A stretch of DNA of 64,000 bases, from NCBI RefSeq assembly GCF_003952505.1, contig NZ_CP034450.1, positions 1,054,001-1,118,000 of the forward strand, written 5' to 3'. The notes under the pieces were generated by a model. The model worked only from the letters and a program-made list of their open reading frames with translations, did not search any database and had not been told where the DNA came from. Below, piece after piece: positions 52,319 through 60,422 of the stretch. This DNA is from Mesorhizobium sp. M4B.F.Ca.ET.058.02.1.1 (lineage in GTDB: Bacteria > Pseudomonadota > Alphaproteobacteria > Rhizobiales > Rhizobiaceae). The translations under genes were made by a program, and so were the position numbers. The stretch's first letter is position 1; each line of letters opens with the position of its first letter.

Positions 52319-53720
52319 ATTGGCTTCCAGACCTCTCTTCCGGCTCAGGCCCGCTGTATCAGCGTCTTGCTGACAGCATTGAATCAGACATCGACAAGGG
52401 CGTCATTGATGCCGGTGCAAAACTGCCGCCGCAGCGTGACCTCGCTTATGACATCGGCGCCACCGTCGGTACGGTCGGCCGCGCCTACCAGTTGCTGCGC
52501 GAACGCGGCCTGGTCAGCGGCGAGGTCGGGCGCGGAACATATGTACTTGCGCAGCGCGCCGAGAACCCGAAGGTCGAGCTGGAGCTTGCCGCGCAAGGAA
52601 CGCGCCCCATCGATGCACCAAGCGGCAAGCTGCGCTTCGACAGCACCGCAGCGCCTGATGTCGGTCAAGGCGCAATCATTGCCGAAATTCTGGCCCGCAC
52701 GGCAGAGGACCATCCCCACGACATTTCGAGCTACACGAGGGATTTTCCCGAGCGCTGGTACGAGGCGGGAAGCCGCTGGCTGTCGCGCAATTCCTTCCGC
52801 CCTTCGCCCGATTCAATCGTGCCGACGCTTGGCACTCATGCGGCGGTGATGGCAGCGATCGCGGCGCTCACCATGCCTGGCGACTACGTCGTCTTTGAGC
52901 ATCTCACCTATTCGCAGATTTCGCGCAGCGCCGGCCTGATCGGCCGCCGAACGGCACTGGTTGCGACCGACAACGAAGGCGTCGACCCCGAGGATTTCGA
53001 ACGCGTCTGCGCGCAGAAGCATCCCAAGGTGATGTTCCTGATGCCCACCGCGAAGAACCCGACCTTGGTGACGATGCCAGCGGAGCGGCGGCAGGCGATC
53101 GCGCAGATCGCGCGTGAATACAATGTGGCGCTAATCGAGGACGATCTTTATGGCGATCTGACCGACGATCCAACGCCGTTGCTGGCCGAATATGCCCCGA
53201 GCGCACAATTGTCGCCGGAGGCCTGTCGAAATCGGTTGCCGCCGGCGTACGCGGCGGCTGGCTTTCCTGCCCGCCAGCCTATCGCCATCGCATCCGCGTC
53301 GCGCACAAGATGATGACCGGCGGCCTGCCCTTCCTGCTGGCCGAGGTCGGCACCAGGCTGGTGATGTCCGGCCAGGCTGGCGATATCCGTAAGCATTGCA
53401 TCGCCGAGATCCAGGCGCGCATCGCCATCGTGCGCGAGACGCTTGAAGGCTTCGACTTCGAGGCGAGAGACAATGTCCCCTTCGTCTGGTTGACCTTGCC
53501 GGACCCGTGGCTCTCCGGCACGTTCAAGAATGCCTGCCTGGCGCAGGGCGTGCTCATCGACGATGAGGACGAATTCAAGGCAGGCCGCTCCGAACAGGTC
53601 TTCCATGGCGTGCGTTTCGGCGTCTCACAACCGCGCCAGGATAAGGATGTCGCCGGTGGCGTCGCGGTGATCCGGCGCCTGCTCGATGAAGGCCGCGCCG
53701 GCTACGACAGTTTTTCCTGA
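52312..53720 (+). pseudogene. MocR/PdxR-type regulator (GntR helix-turn-helix plus aminotransferase domain), frameshifted
   Basis: Residues 10-80 are a GntR-type winged helix (PPQRDLAYDIGATVGTVGRAYQLL), followed by a fold-type I aminotransferase-like domain. The first frame ends at 53313, but homology leaves it near 53199: TATGCCCCGAGCGCAC needs one more G to read ERTIVAGGLSKSVAAGVRGG. The PLP lysine of that motif (codon 53229) is already in the second frame, which runs intact to 53720. The truncated first-frame product would have DNA binding but no PLP lysine. Such regulators sense PLP or amino compounds. Confidence 0.82.
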
Positions 53721-53861
53721 GCTCGGCCACGCCTGATCCCGCAGCCTCCGCCACCTTGTGGCTTTCCGCCGTTTTTCGTCAATCTATGGGGTGTATCGGC
53801 CTCAAGCTTGCGATAAGAGGGGACTCGAATTCCCCTCTCCCACGGATACAAACCGCCGCCC

Positions 53862-56102
53862 ATGACCATTTCCAATTCCGTGCCGATCACCCCGGAGCTC
53901 ATTGCCGCGCACGGGCTGAAGCCCGACGAATATCAGCGCATCCTCGATCTGGTCGGACGTGAGCCAAGCTTTACCGAACTCGGTATCTTTTCGGCGATGT
54001 GGAACGAGCACTGCTCCTACAAATCCTCGAAGAAATGGCTGCGCACCCTGCCGACCAGCGGCCCGCAGGTGATCCAGGGACCGGGCGAGAATGCCGGCGT
54101 GGTCGACATCGGCGACGGCGACTGCGTCGTCTTCAAGATGGAGAGCCATAACCATCCCTCCTATATCGAGCCCTACCAGGGTGCTGCGACCGGCGTCGGC
54201 GGCATCCTGCGCGACGTCTTCACCATGGGCGCAAGGCCGGTGGCGGCGATGAACGCGCTGCGCTTCGGCGCGCCGGACCATCCGAAGACCAGGCATCTGG
54301 TGGCCGGCGTGGTGTCCGGCGTTGGCGGCTACGGCAATTCCTTCGGCGTGCCGACGGTCGGCGGCGAGGTCAATTTCGACCCGCGCTACAACGGCAATAT
54401 CCTGGTCAACGCTTTCGCCGCGGGCCTTGCGAAGACGGATGCCATCTTCCTGTCCGAGGCCAAGGGCGTCGGCCTGCCGGTCGTCTATCTCGGCGCCAAG
54501 ACCGGGCGCGACGGCGTCGGCGGCGCCACCATGGCCTCGGCCGAATTCGACGACAAGATCGAGGAGAAACGGCCGACCGTGCAGGTCGGCGATCCCTTCA
54601 CAGAGAAATGCCTGCTGGAGGCCTGCCTCGAACTGATGGCCTCGGGCGCGGTCATCGCCATCCAGGACATGGGTGCCGCCGGCCTGACTTGCTCGGCCGT
54701 CGAGATGGGCGCCAAGGGCGATCTCGGCATCGAGCTCGACCTCGACAGGGTGCCGGTGCGCGAGGAGCGCATGAGCGCCTATGAGATGATGCTGTCTGAA
54801 AGCCAGGAGCGCATGCTGATGGTGCTGCGCCCCGAGAAAGAGAAAGAGGCCGAGGCGATCTTCCACAAATGGGGTCTCGACTTCGCCATCGTCGGCAAGA
54901 CCACTGACGATCTGCGCTTCCGCGTTCTGCACCAGGGCGACGAGGTCGCCAATTTGCCGATCAAGGAACTCGGCGACCAGGCGCCTGAATATGATCGCCC
55001 CTGGGTCGAGCCGAAGAAGCCGGCGCCACTCGCGGTCGGGGACGCACCCAGGGCCGATGTCGCCGATGCGCTGCTCAAGCTGCTTGGCGGGCCGGACCTC
55101 TCCTCGCGCCGCTGGGTGTGGGAGCAGTATGATACGCTGATCCAGGGCAATTCGTTGCAGCTTCCCGGCGGCGATGCCGGCGTGGTGCGCGTCGAGGGCC
55201 ATGCGTCCAAGGCGCTCGCCTTCTCCTCCGACGTGACGCCGCGCTATTGCGAGGCCGATCCCTATGAAGGCGGCAAGCAGGCGGTGGCCGAATGCTGGCG
55301 CAACCTGACCGCGACCGGCGCCCTGCCGCTTGCGGCCACCGACAACCTCAATTTCGGCAATCCGGAACGGCCGGAGATCATGGGCCAGCTGGTCGGCGCG
55401 GTGAAAGGCATCGGCGATGCCTGCCGCGCGCTCGGCTTCCCGATCGTCTCGGGCAATGTCTCGCTCTACAACGAAACCAACGGACGCGGCATCCTGCCGA
55501 CACCGACGATCGGCGGCGTCGGGCTGATCGCCGACTGGTCGAAAATGGCGCGCGTCGGCTTTGCCGGCGAAGGCCAGATGATCGTGCTGGTCGGCGCGCC
55601 GGCGACGTGGGGCAGCCATCTCGGCCAGTCCGTCTTTATGCGCGACATCCATGGCCGCGGCGACGGCCCGCCGCCGCCTGTCGACCTCGAGCATGAAAAG
55701 CGCGTCGGTGATCACGTCCGCGCGCTGATCGCCTCCGGCATTGTCACCGCCGCGCATGACCTTTCCGACGGCGGCCTTGCCGTGGCGCTGGCCGAAATGG
55801 CCATGGCGTCGGGCATCGGCGCCACCATCCCTGGCCTTGTCGGGACCGATCCGATCCCGGTGTTCTTCGGCGAGGACCAGGGCCGCTACCTGTTGACGCT
55901 GTCGATCGACCCGCAAAGCAAGGAATGGGACGCCATTCGCGAGGAACAGGGCAAGCTCGGCATCTTCGCGCCCTGGATCGGCTCGACCGGCGGCCGCGAC
56001 CTGAAACTCGGCGAGGCGCGGGCGATCCCGGTCAGCGAATTGACCGCCGCCCACGAATCCTGGTTTCCTCGCTTCATGGCAAACGAGGTTGTGGACCCAT
56101 AA
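53862..56102 (+). CDS. purL: Phosphoribosylformylglycinamidine synthase subunit PurL
   Basis: 746 residues, the small form that needs PurS and PurQ. It makes FGAM from FGAR, ATP and ammonia. [12 protein letters not shown] holds the catalytic His region, [19 protein letters not shown] and [16 protein letters not shown] are ATP and substrate motifs, and [16 protein letters not shown] marks the second ATP-fold half. The ATG at 53862 is the family's usual start. purS and purQ lie upstream, split from it by four unrelated genes. Confidence 0.97.
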   Translation: MTISNSVPITPELIAAHGLKPDEYQRILDLVGREPSFTELGIFSAMWNEHCSYKSSKKWLRTLPTSGPQVIQGPGENAGVVDIGDGDCVVFKMESHNHPSYIEPYQGAATGVGGILRDVFTMGARPVAAMNALRFGAPDHPKTRHLVAGVVSGVGGYGNSFGVPTVGGEVNFDPRYNGNILVNAFAAGLAKTDAIFLSEAKGVGLPVVYLGAKTGRDGVGGATMASAEFDDKIEEKRPTVQVGDPFTEKCLLEACLELMASGAVIAIQDMGAAGLTCSAVEMGAKGDLGIELDLDRVPVREERMSAYEMMLSESQERMLMVLRPEKEKEAEAIFHKWGLDFAIVGKTTDDLRFRVLHQGDEVANLPIKELGDQAPEYDRPWVEPKKPAPLAVGDAPRADVADALLKLLGGPDLSSRRWVWEQYDTLIQGNSLQLPGGDAGVVRVEGHASKALAFSSDVTPRYCEADPYEGGKQAVAECWRNLTATGALPLAATDNLNFGNPERPEIMGQLVGAVKGIGDACRALGFPIVSGNVSLYNETNGRGILPTPTIGGVGLIADWSKMARVGFAGEGQMIVLVGAPATWGSHLGQSVFMRDIHGRGDGPPPPVDLEHEKRVGDHVRALIASGIVTAAHDLSDGGLAVALAEMAMASGIGATIPGLVGTDPIPVFFGEDQGRYLLTLSIDPQSKEWDAIREEQGKLGIFAPWIGSTGGRDLKLGEARAIPVSELTAAHESWFPRFMANEVVDP

Positions 56103-56198
56103 TATTTTGGTCGGGATGGCGCCTTGTGCGCCTTTGGAAGTGGTGCATCCGCCATCCGGGCCATATCTATGAGATCAGTACCTGATAGGAAAACCCGC

Positions 56199-56432
56199 AT
56201 GGCAATGGATGCCCACGACATCGAACGGCTGATCAAGGAAGGCATTCCGGACGCCAAGGTGACGATCCGCGACCTGGCCGGCGACGGCGACCATTACGCC
56301 GCCGAAGTGGTGGCCGAGAGTTTTCGCGGAAAAAGCCGCGTCCAGCAGCACCAGATGGTCTATGACGCGCTGAAGGGCAATATGGGCGGCGTTCTGCATG
56401 CGCTGGCCCTGCAGACCAGCGTCCCGGATTGA
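56199..56432 (+). CDS. bolA: BolA family protein
   Basis: 77 residues, alpha/beta fold: DAHDIERLIKEGIPDAKVTI, then DHYAAEVVAESFRGKSRVQQ with the conserved His that, with a glutaredoxin, holds an Fe-S cluster. It partners CGFS glutaredoxins in iron-sulfur handling and iron sensing. In many alphaproteobacteria grxD follows directly; here it is 3.5 kb away after three minus strand genes. The ATG at 56199 follows GATAGGAAAACCCGC. Confidence 0.9.
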   Translation: MAMDAHDIERLIKEGIPDAKVTIRDLAGDGDHYAAEVVAESFRGKSRVQQHQMVYDALKGNMGGVLHALALQTSVPD

Positions 56433-56500
56433 GGCAGCCGGACGGCTCCGCGTGGAACCTTTCATCGAAACGCTAACCGTTCCAGATCCTTGTTTTGACG

Positions 56501-56545
56501 GAGTTCCGGACGGAAAACCGTTTTCATACTTTCCTGGGATTGCTC
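56501..56545. repeat. Short palindromic intergenic repeat, copy D
   Basis: GAGTTCCGGACGGAAAACCG, then TTTTCATACTTTCCTGGGATTGCTC. The arms are less perfect than in copy C. The end overlaps the stop codon of the ZIP gene by two bases. Confidence 0.65.
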
Positions 56546-57737
56546 AGATCTTCACCAGCATCGCCGTCAGGTACATGAAGCCGACGCCGGCGGCCAGGCC
56601 GGCCATCGCACTCGGAGCAAGCAGTGCCCGCGTGCCGTCGGCGCGCTGGCGAAGCTGCATCGACACGAGTTCAACGATCACCTGCAGGATTGCGCCGGCA
56701 CCGACCGCCAGCGCCAGCGCCGACCATTGCGGCGCATAGGCGAGGCTGCCGATCCACAGGCCGATGACGGCGGGGCCGCCCGCCAGCAGCGTCAGCGCGG
56801 CGAAGGTCCTGAGTGGCGGGCGCTGCTTCAGGATCGGCGCGGCGATGCCGATGCCCTCGGTGATGTTGTGCAAGGTGAAACCGAGCACCAGGAAGGTGCC
56901 CAGCCCCGCCGCGCCCGACGCGAAGGCGGCGCCGATCGCCAGTCCTTCGCCGAGATTGTGCAGGCCGATGCCGAGCGCGATGAAGGTGGCGAGCGCCAGG
57001 CCGGTCGGCGCGCCGCTCCGCCGGCCCGCCGCCATCAGCGGCAGGAAACTCGCGGTGGCGGCAAGCACGATCATCGTCGGCCCCTGGAACAGGGCTGCAG
57101 CTTCGCTAGCCAGTTCGAAGGCGTCCTCCAGCGCATCGACGAAAAGGAAGGCGAGCAAGCCGACAGTCAGCGACAGGAGGAAGTCCATGCCGCTGCGTCC
57201 GACGCCGCGAAGCGCGGGGTAGAACATCAGACCGATCGCCACAGGCAGGATGCCGACAAAGGCGCCGAGCACCGCCTGCGCGACAAGGCTCAGCGAGTCA
57301 CGGGTCGGCGTTGGCACAGCCACCGCGATCTCATGTCCGAATGTCGTCCCGGTGCTGGTCACGACATTGATAGCATGCGCCTCCCCCAACACCCAGGGAT
57401 ATGGCAGGTTGATCCATGCCGTCGAGCCGCGCGCGATCGGGCCCGGCGGGTCCTGCGTGAATTGCCAGTAGGCGTCGTCGACCTGGACCTGCGCGATCGT
57501 CATCGGTTCCGATCCGCCGGCACGGACAAGGACGCGAATGCCATCGGTGCCAAGGATCGTCCGCTCGAAGGTGATGTTCTCGACCGGTGGCGCGCCATTG
57601 CGGAAGCTCGACAGCGGATCGGAAGACAGCAGCCAGGCGATGGCTATCGCCAGGACGGTCAAAGGCAGCCCGATCCAGAGCAGATTGACCCGAGTTGGGC
57701 GCGCGGCACGCGTATTGGGCTGGCTCGTATCGGTCAC
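56544..57737 (-). CDS. ZIP family metal transporter with an extra N-terminal extracytoplasmic domain
   Basis: 397 residues. ZIP transporters carry Zn, Fe or Mn into the cytoplasm. The metal motifs are GLHNLGEGLAIGAAF and LHNITEGIGIAAPI, on adjacent membrane helices. Before the ZIP part (from about 165) lies one membrane segment (LLWIGLPLTVLAIAIAWLL) and then about 110 residues of beta-rich sequence (NITFERTILGTDGIRVLVRA to GHEIAVAVPTP), which should face the periplasm. Ordinary ZIP proteins lack this. The GTG start overlaps the upstream multicopper oxidase stop by four bases (GTGA), so both are made together. Confidence 0.88.
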   Translation of the reverse strand: MTDTSQPNTRAARPTRVNLLWIGLPLTVLAIAIAWLLSSDPLSSFRNGAPPVENITFERTILGTDGIRVLVRAGGSEPMTIAQVQVDDAYWQFTQDPPGPIARGSTAWINLPYPWVLGEAHAINVVTSTGTTFGHEIAVAVPTPTRDSLSLVAQAVLGAFVGILPVAIGLMFYPALRGVGRSGMDFLLSLTVGLLAFLFVDALEDAFELASEAAALFQGPTMIVLAATASFLPLMAAGRRSGAPTGLALATFIALGIGLHNLGEGLAIGAAFASGAAGLGTFLVLGFTLHNITEGIGIAAPILKQRPPLRTFAALTLLAGGPAVIGLWIGSLAYAPQWSALALAVGAGAILQVIVELVSMQLRQRADGTRALLAPSAMAGLAAGVGFMYLTAMLVKI

Positions 57738-58864
57738 GACAGAGCCTCCACGACATCGAACATGCCGGACCAGCCGAGCTCGGTGAACTCGGACTGGTGA
57801 GGATGGAACATATAGAGGCCCGGCTCGTGCTCGCGGAAATGGAACTCGAGAATGCCGCGCTCGGCCTGGCACTGGGTGATCAGGTCGACGGTCTTCAGCG
57901 TCGGCGTGAGCGTCGTACCCTGATTGTAATAGTCGAAGAAATTGGCGTGCAGGTGGAAGGAGTTGATCGGATCGAACTCGACGACATTGACGAGGTAGAT
58001 GCGGACGGGCTTGTCCTTCAGCACCCGGATCGGCTTCTTCGCATAGGCGTGGGCGACCGTGTTGACGGCATAGACCTCGTTCTCGTTGTCGAAGTTGGTG
58101 TCGAAGGCGTTCATGACCATCACGAATTCCTGCCAGTTTGCATTCTCGGGCGAGCCGAGCAGGCGTGAGCGGGCGACCGCCTCGTGCTCCGGATGCCGGG
58201 CAGGGTCGGGATCGATGACGAAGGCACCGTACATGCCCTTCTGGATATGCCGCTTCAGCGGCAGCGCGTGGCAGTGGTAGAGGTGACAGCCGAACGGCCT
58301 GGCATCGAACTCGTAGACGAACTCCTCGCCCGGCCCGACCAGGCCGGCACCCGGGACGCCGTCCATGCGCGCGGCGTGGATGCCGTGGAAATGCATCGAA
58401 TGCGGATGCGAGCCTTGGTTGCGGAAGACGATCCGCAGGCGTTCGCCTTCGGTCGCCCGCAGCGACGGGCCCGGCACGCGGCCATTGTAGGTCCAGGCCG
58501 GGAACATGATGCCGGGCGCAATCTCGATCTCCTTGTCTTCCGCCGTGACTTCGAAGGTGCGAAGCGTGCGCCCGTCCGGCAGCGTCGACACCGTACCGGT
58601 CTCCCATTCGTTGACCAGCTTGACCGGGTCGAAGCCGTTTCGGGTGTCGTCGACCTCACCGACCGTCATCATCGCTCCATGAGCGGACAAATGCGCCGGC
58701 TGGTTTTCGGCAGCCGCAACCGCCGGCATCTCGTGACCGACATGGCTTGTCTGCCCGCGCGCCGCGCTTGCCACCACCGCTGTGCCGCCGGCAGCCGCGA
58801 GGCCGCCGGCCAGAAGCAGCCTTCGATCGAGCTTTCGCCCCAGCAAGGATTTCGTCCCGCTCAT
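57734..58864 (-). CDS. Two-domain multicopper oxidase with a Tat-like signal
   Basis: 376 residues. The N-terminus RKLDRRLLLAGGLAAAGG looks like a Tat signal, so it is exported folded. Copper motifs are PHSMHFHG (about 151-158) and CHLYHCHALPLKRHIQKGM, with Cys, His and Met for a type 1 site in the first domain, then NSFHLHANFF and GLYMFHPHQSEF in the second. One type 1 site in domain 1 fits a type C two-domain oxidase; nitrite reductases are related. It is coupled to the ZIP gene, so it may oxidise the metal that ZIP carries. Substrate unproven. Confidence 0.85.
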   Translation of the reverse strand: MSGTKSLLGRKLDRRLLLAGGLAAAGGTAVVASAARGQTSHVGHEMPAVAAAENQPAHLSAHGAMMTVGEVDDTRNGFDPVKLVNEWETGTVSTLPDGRTLRTFEVTAEDKEIEIAPGIMFPAWTYNGRVPGPSLRATEGERLRIVFRNQGSHPHSMHFHGIHAARMDGVPGAGLVGPGEEFVYEFDARPFGCHLYHCHALPLKRHIQKGMYGAFVIDPDPARHPEHEAVARSRLLGSPENANWQEFVMVMNAFDTNFDNENEVYAVNTVAHAYAKKPIRVLKDKPVRIYLVNVVEFDPINSFHLHANFFDYYNQGTTLTPTLKTVDLITQCQAERGILEFHFREHEPGLYMFHPHQSEFTELGWSGMFDVVEALS

Positions 58865-58911
58865 GCCTGCATCCTCCAGATCGCGGCGAGCATAGCGGAT
58901 GCTTTAAGATT

Positions 58912-58923
58912 TAGCTATAGCTA
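58912..58923. promoter_or_regulatory. 12-base palindrome upstream of the multicopper oxidase gene
   Basis: TAGCTATAGCTA is a perfect palindrome in an AT-rich patch, 48 bases before the oxidase start. It could be a regulator site or part of the promoter. No match to a Fur, Irr or Zur box was made. Confidence 0.3.
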
Positions 58924-58976
58924 TATTCTGTTGGCACGGATTTGGCAGACGCGGCAACGCAGGCTATCGCAAGAGG

Positions 58977-59777
58977 CTACTGCGCCGCCGCCCTCTTGGC
59001 CGACACTGCGATGATGGGACCCGCGGGATACTTCCCGCCGACGATCATCCTGCCGCCATCCGACAGCGCCGAGACCACACCATCGAGGAACAGCGCATTG
59101 GGACAGGACAACGCGTCGCGGAACAGCCGCGCGAAGCTGCCAAGGCTGACTTCCGACCGCGAGATCGCCAGCACGACGGTATCGCCATCGCGCACGCCAA
59201 CCCCGTTGCGGACATAGCGCGAGGTTCCATTCTGGTCGAAGCGCGGATGCAGCGCGCCATCGATCACCAGCATCGGGCCCGACTGCGTGGCGAAGACCGC
59301 ATCGGGCTTGGCGGCGGCATAGGCGCTGCTTTCCATGACCGCGGCCTTGCCGTCCCTGCCAATCAGGAACACGCCGTTCGGCTTCAGGAAGAAATTGCCC
59401 TCGGCATCCGCAAGGTTGAGCGGCGCCTTTTCGTTGCCATCCTCGACAAGCAGGCCGACCGGCGTCAGGTCCTCGTGGTACATACCGCCATTCATGGCGA
59501 GCAGGACCGGCCGCCCCTGCCCCTTCATAGCCGTGTCGAACACCTCCAGCGAGCCGAACGGCTTGCCTTTAGCACCGGCATGGACGCCGATATCATAGGC
59601 GTTGAGATCGATCTCGCAGACGACATAGGGTACCGCCTCGAAGCTCAAATCCCGGCACGGAGCGGGCAGTCCGCCGATGACGAGCGGCGGGCGTTCCCGC
59701 GGCCTCAGCCAAAGGGCCGCGGCCAGGGCGACGAGCAGGACGCCGATCAGGATCGTCGCGAGATAGCGCTTTTTCAT
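58977..59777 (-). CDS. Phosphodiester glycosidase family (DUF2233) protein
   Basis: 266 residues. A membrane anchor or signal ([20 protein letters not shown]) leads a domain of the DUF2233/NAGPA family: [43 protein letters not shown] and [15 protein letters not shown]. The family includes the enzyme that uncovers mannose 6-phosphate and some capsule enzymes; bacterial roles are mostly unknown. The ATG at 59777 follows GGAGCGTA. Same strand as the oxidase, 112 bases upstream of it. Confidence 0.82.
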   Translation of the reverse strand: MKKRYLATILIGVLLVALAAALWLRPRERPPLVIGGLPAPCRDLSFEAVPYVVCEIDLNAYDIGVHAGAKGKPFGSLEVFDTAMKGQGRPVLLAMNGGMYHEDLTPVGLLVEDGNEKAPLNLADAEGNFFLKPNGVFLIGRDGKAAVMESSAYAAAKPDAVFATQSGPMLVIDGALHPRFDQNGTSRYVRNGVGVRDGDTVVLAISRSEVSLGSFARLFRDALSCPNALFLDGVVSALSDGGRMIVGGKYPAGPIIAVSAKRAAAQ

Positions 59778-59941
59778 TACGCTCCGGGAGGATTGGCAGC
59801 CTAGGGGACTTGGTGCAGCGTCAGGCCATCTTTTGCGCCATTTCGGCGTCAGCAAGGCAAATACCTTGTTTCGGTCAACCTATGGGTTTATTTGATGGTT
59901 ATGTTTCGAGCCTGACTCCCACAGGCGTGAAAGGATTATCC

Positions 59942-60277
59942 ATGAGCGGTATCAACGACTACATCGACAGCGAAGTGAAGAGCAACGACGTGGTGCTCTT
60001 CATGAAGGGCACGCCCGGCTTTCCGCAGTGCGGCTTCTCCGGCCAGGTGGTTCAGATCCTCGACTATATCGGGGCCGACTACAAAGGCGTGAACGTGCTG
60101 ACGTCGGCCGAGCTGCGCCAGGGCATCAAGGATTATTCCAACTGGCCGACTATCCCGCAGCTCTATGTCAAGGGCGAGTTCGTCGGCGGTTGCGACATCG
60201 TGCGCGAGATGTTCCAGGCGGGCGAACTGCAAACGTTCCTCGTCGAAAAGGGCGTCAGCGTCAAAGGCGCCGCCTGA
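59942..60277 (+). CDS. grxD: CGFS-type monothiol glutaredoxin
   Basis: 111 residues. The active site PQCGFS (Cys30) and the [19 protein letters not shown] glutathione-binding region define the GrxD class, which carries Fe-S clusters with BolA. The ATG at 59942 gives the normal length. Its usual partner bolA is upstream, separated by the oxidase, ZIP and DUF2233 genes. Confidence 0.95.
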   Translation: MSGINDYIDSEVKSNDVVLFMKGTPGFPQCGFSGQVVQILDYIGADYKGVNVLTSAELRQGIKDYSNWPTIPQLYVKGEFVGGCDIVREMFQAGELQTFLVEKGVSVKGAA

Positions 60278-60345
60278 CTGAACGCGCCTGCCGGCACCTG
60301 ACCGGCGGCGCTGCCTTCCGGGGCTGCCCCCACCTCGGCATTTGG

Positions 60346-60362
60346 TTCCCGATACTCGGGAA
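60346..60362. promoter_or_regulatory. 17-base palindrome before the efflux pump gene
   Basis: TTCCCGA-TAC-TCGGGAA is a perfect inverted repeat, 61 bases before the chosen pump start. A short loop and no T run favour a repressor site over a terminator. Confidence 0.35.
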
Positions 60363-60422
60363 CGAGACGGATGGATGCGCCGGTCAACCGGCGCAGGTTC
60401 GTTTGGAAAATCGGATCTTGCC

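Noticed and set aside
53802..56054. A 750-codon minus strand frame opposite purL
   Set aside because: Shadow of the purL coding sequence; composition typical of antisense frames, no domain seen.
56544..58607. A 687-codon frame extending the ZIP transporter upstream
   Set aside because: Its first 290 residues are an out-of-frame reading of the multicopper oxidase; the GTG at 57737 is the sensible start.
57734..58864. Copper nitrite reductase (NirK)
   Set aside because: The type 1 site in domain 1 is similar, but neighbours and the HCHALPLKRH motif fit a multicopper oxidase better, and no other denitrification genes are present.
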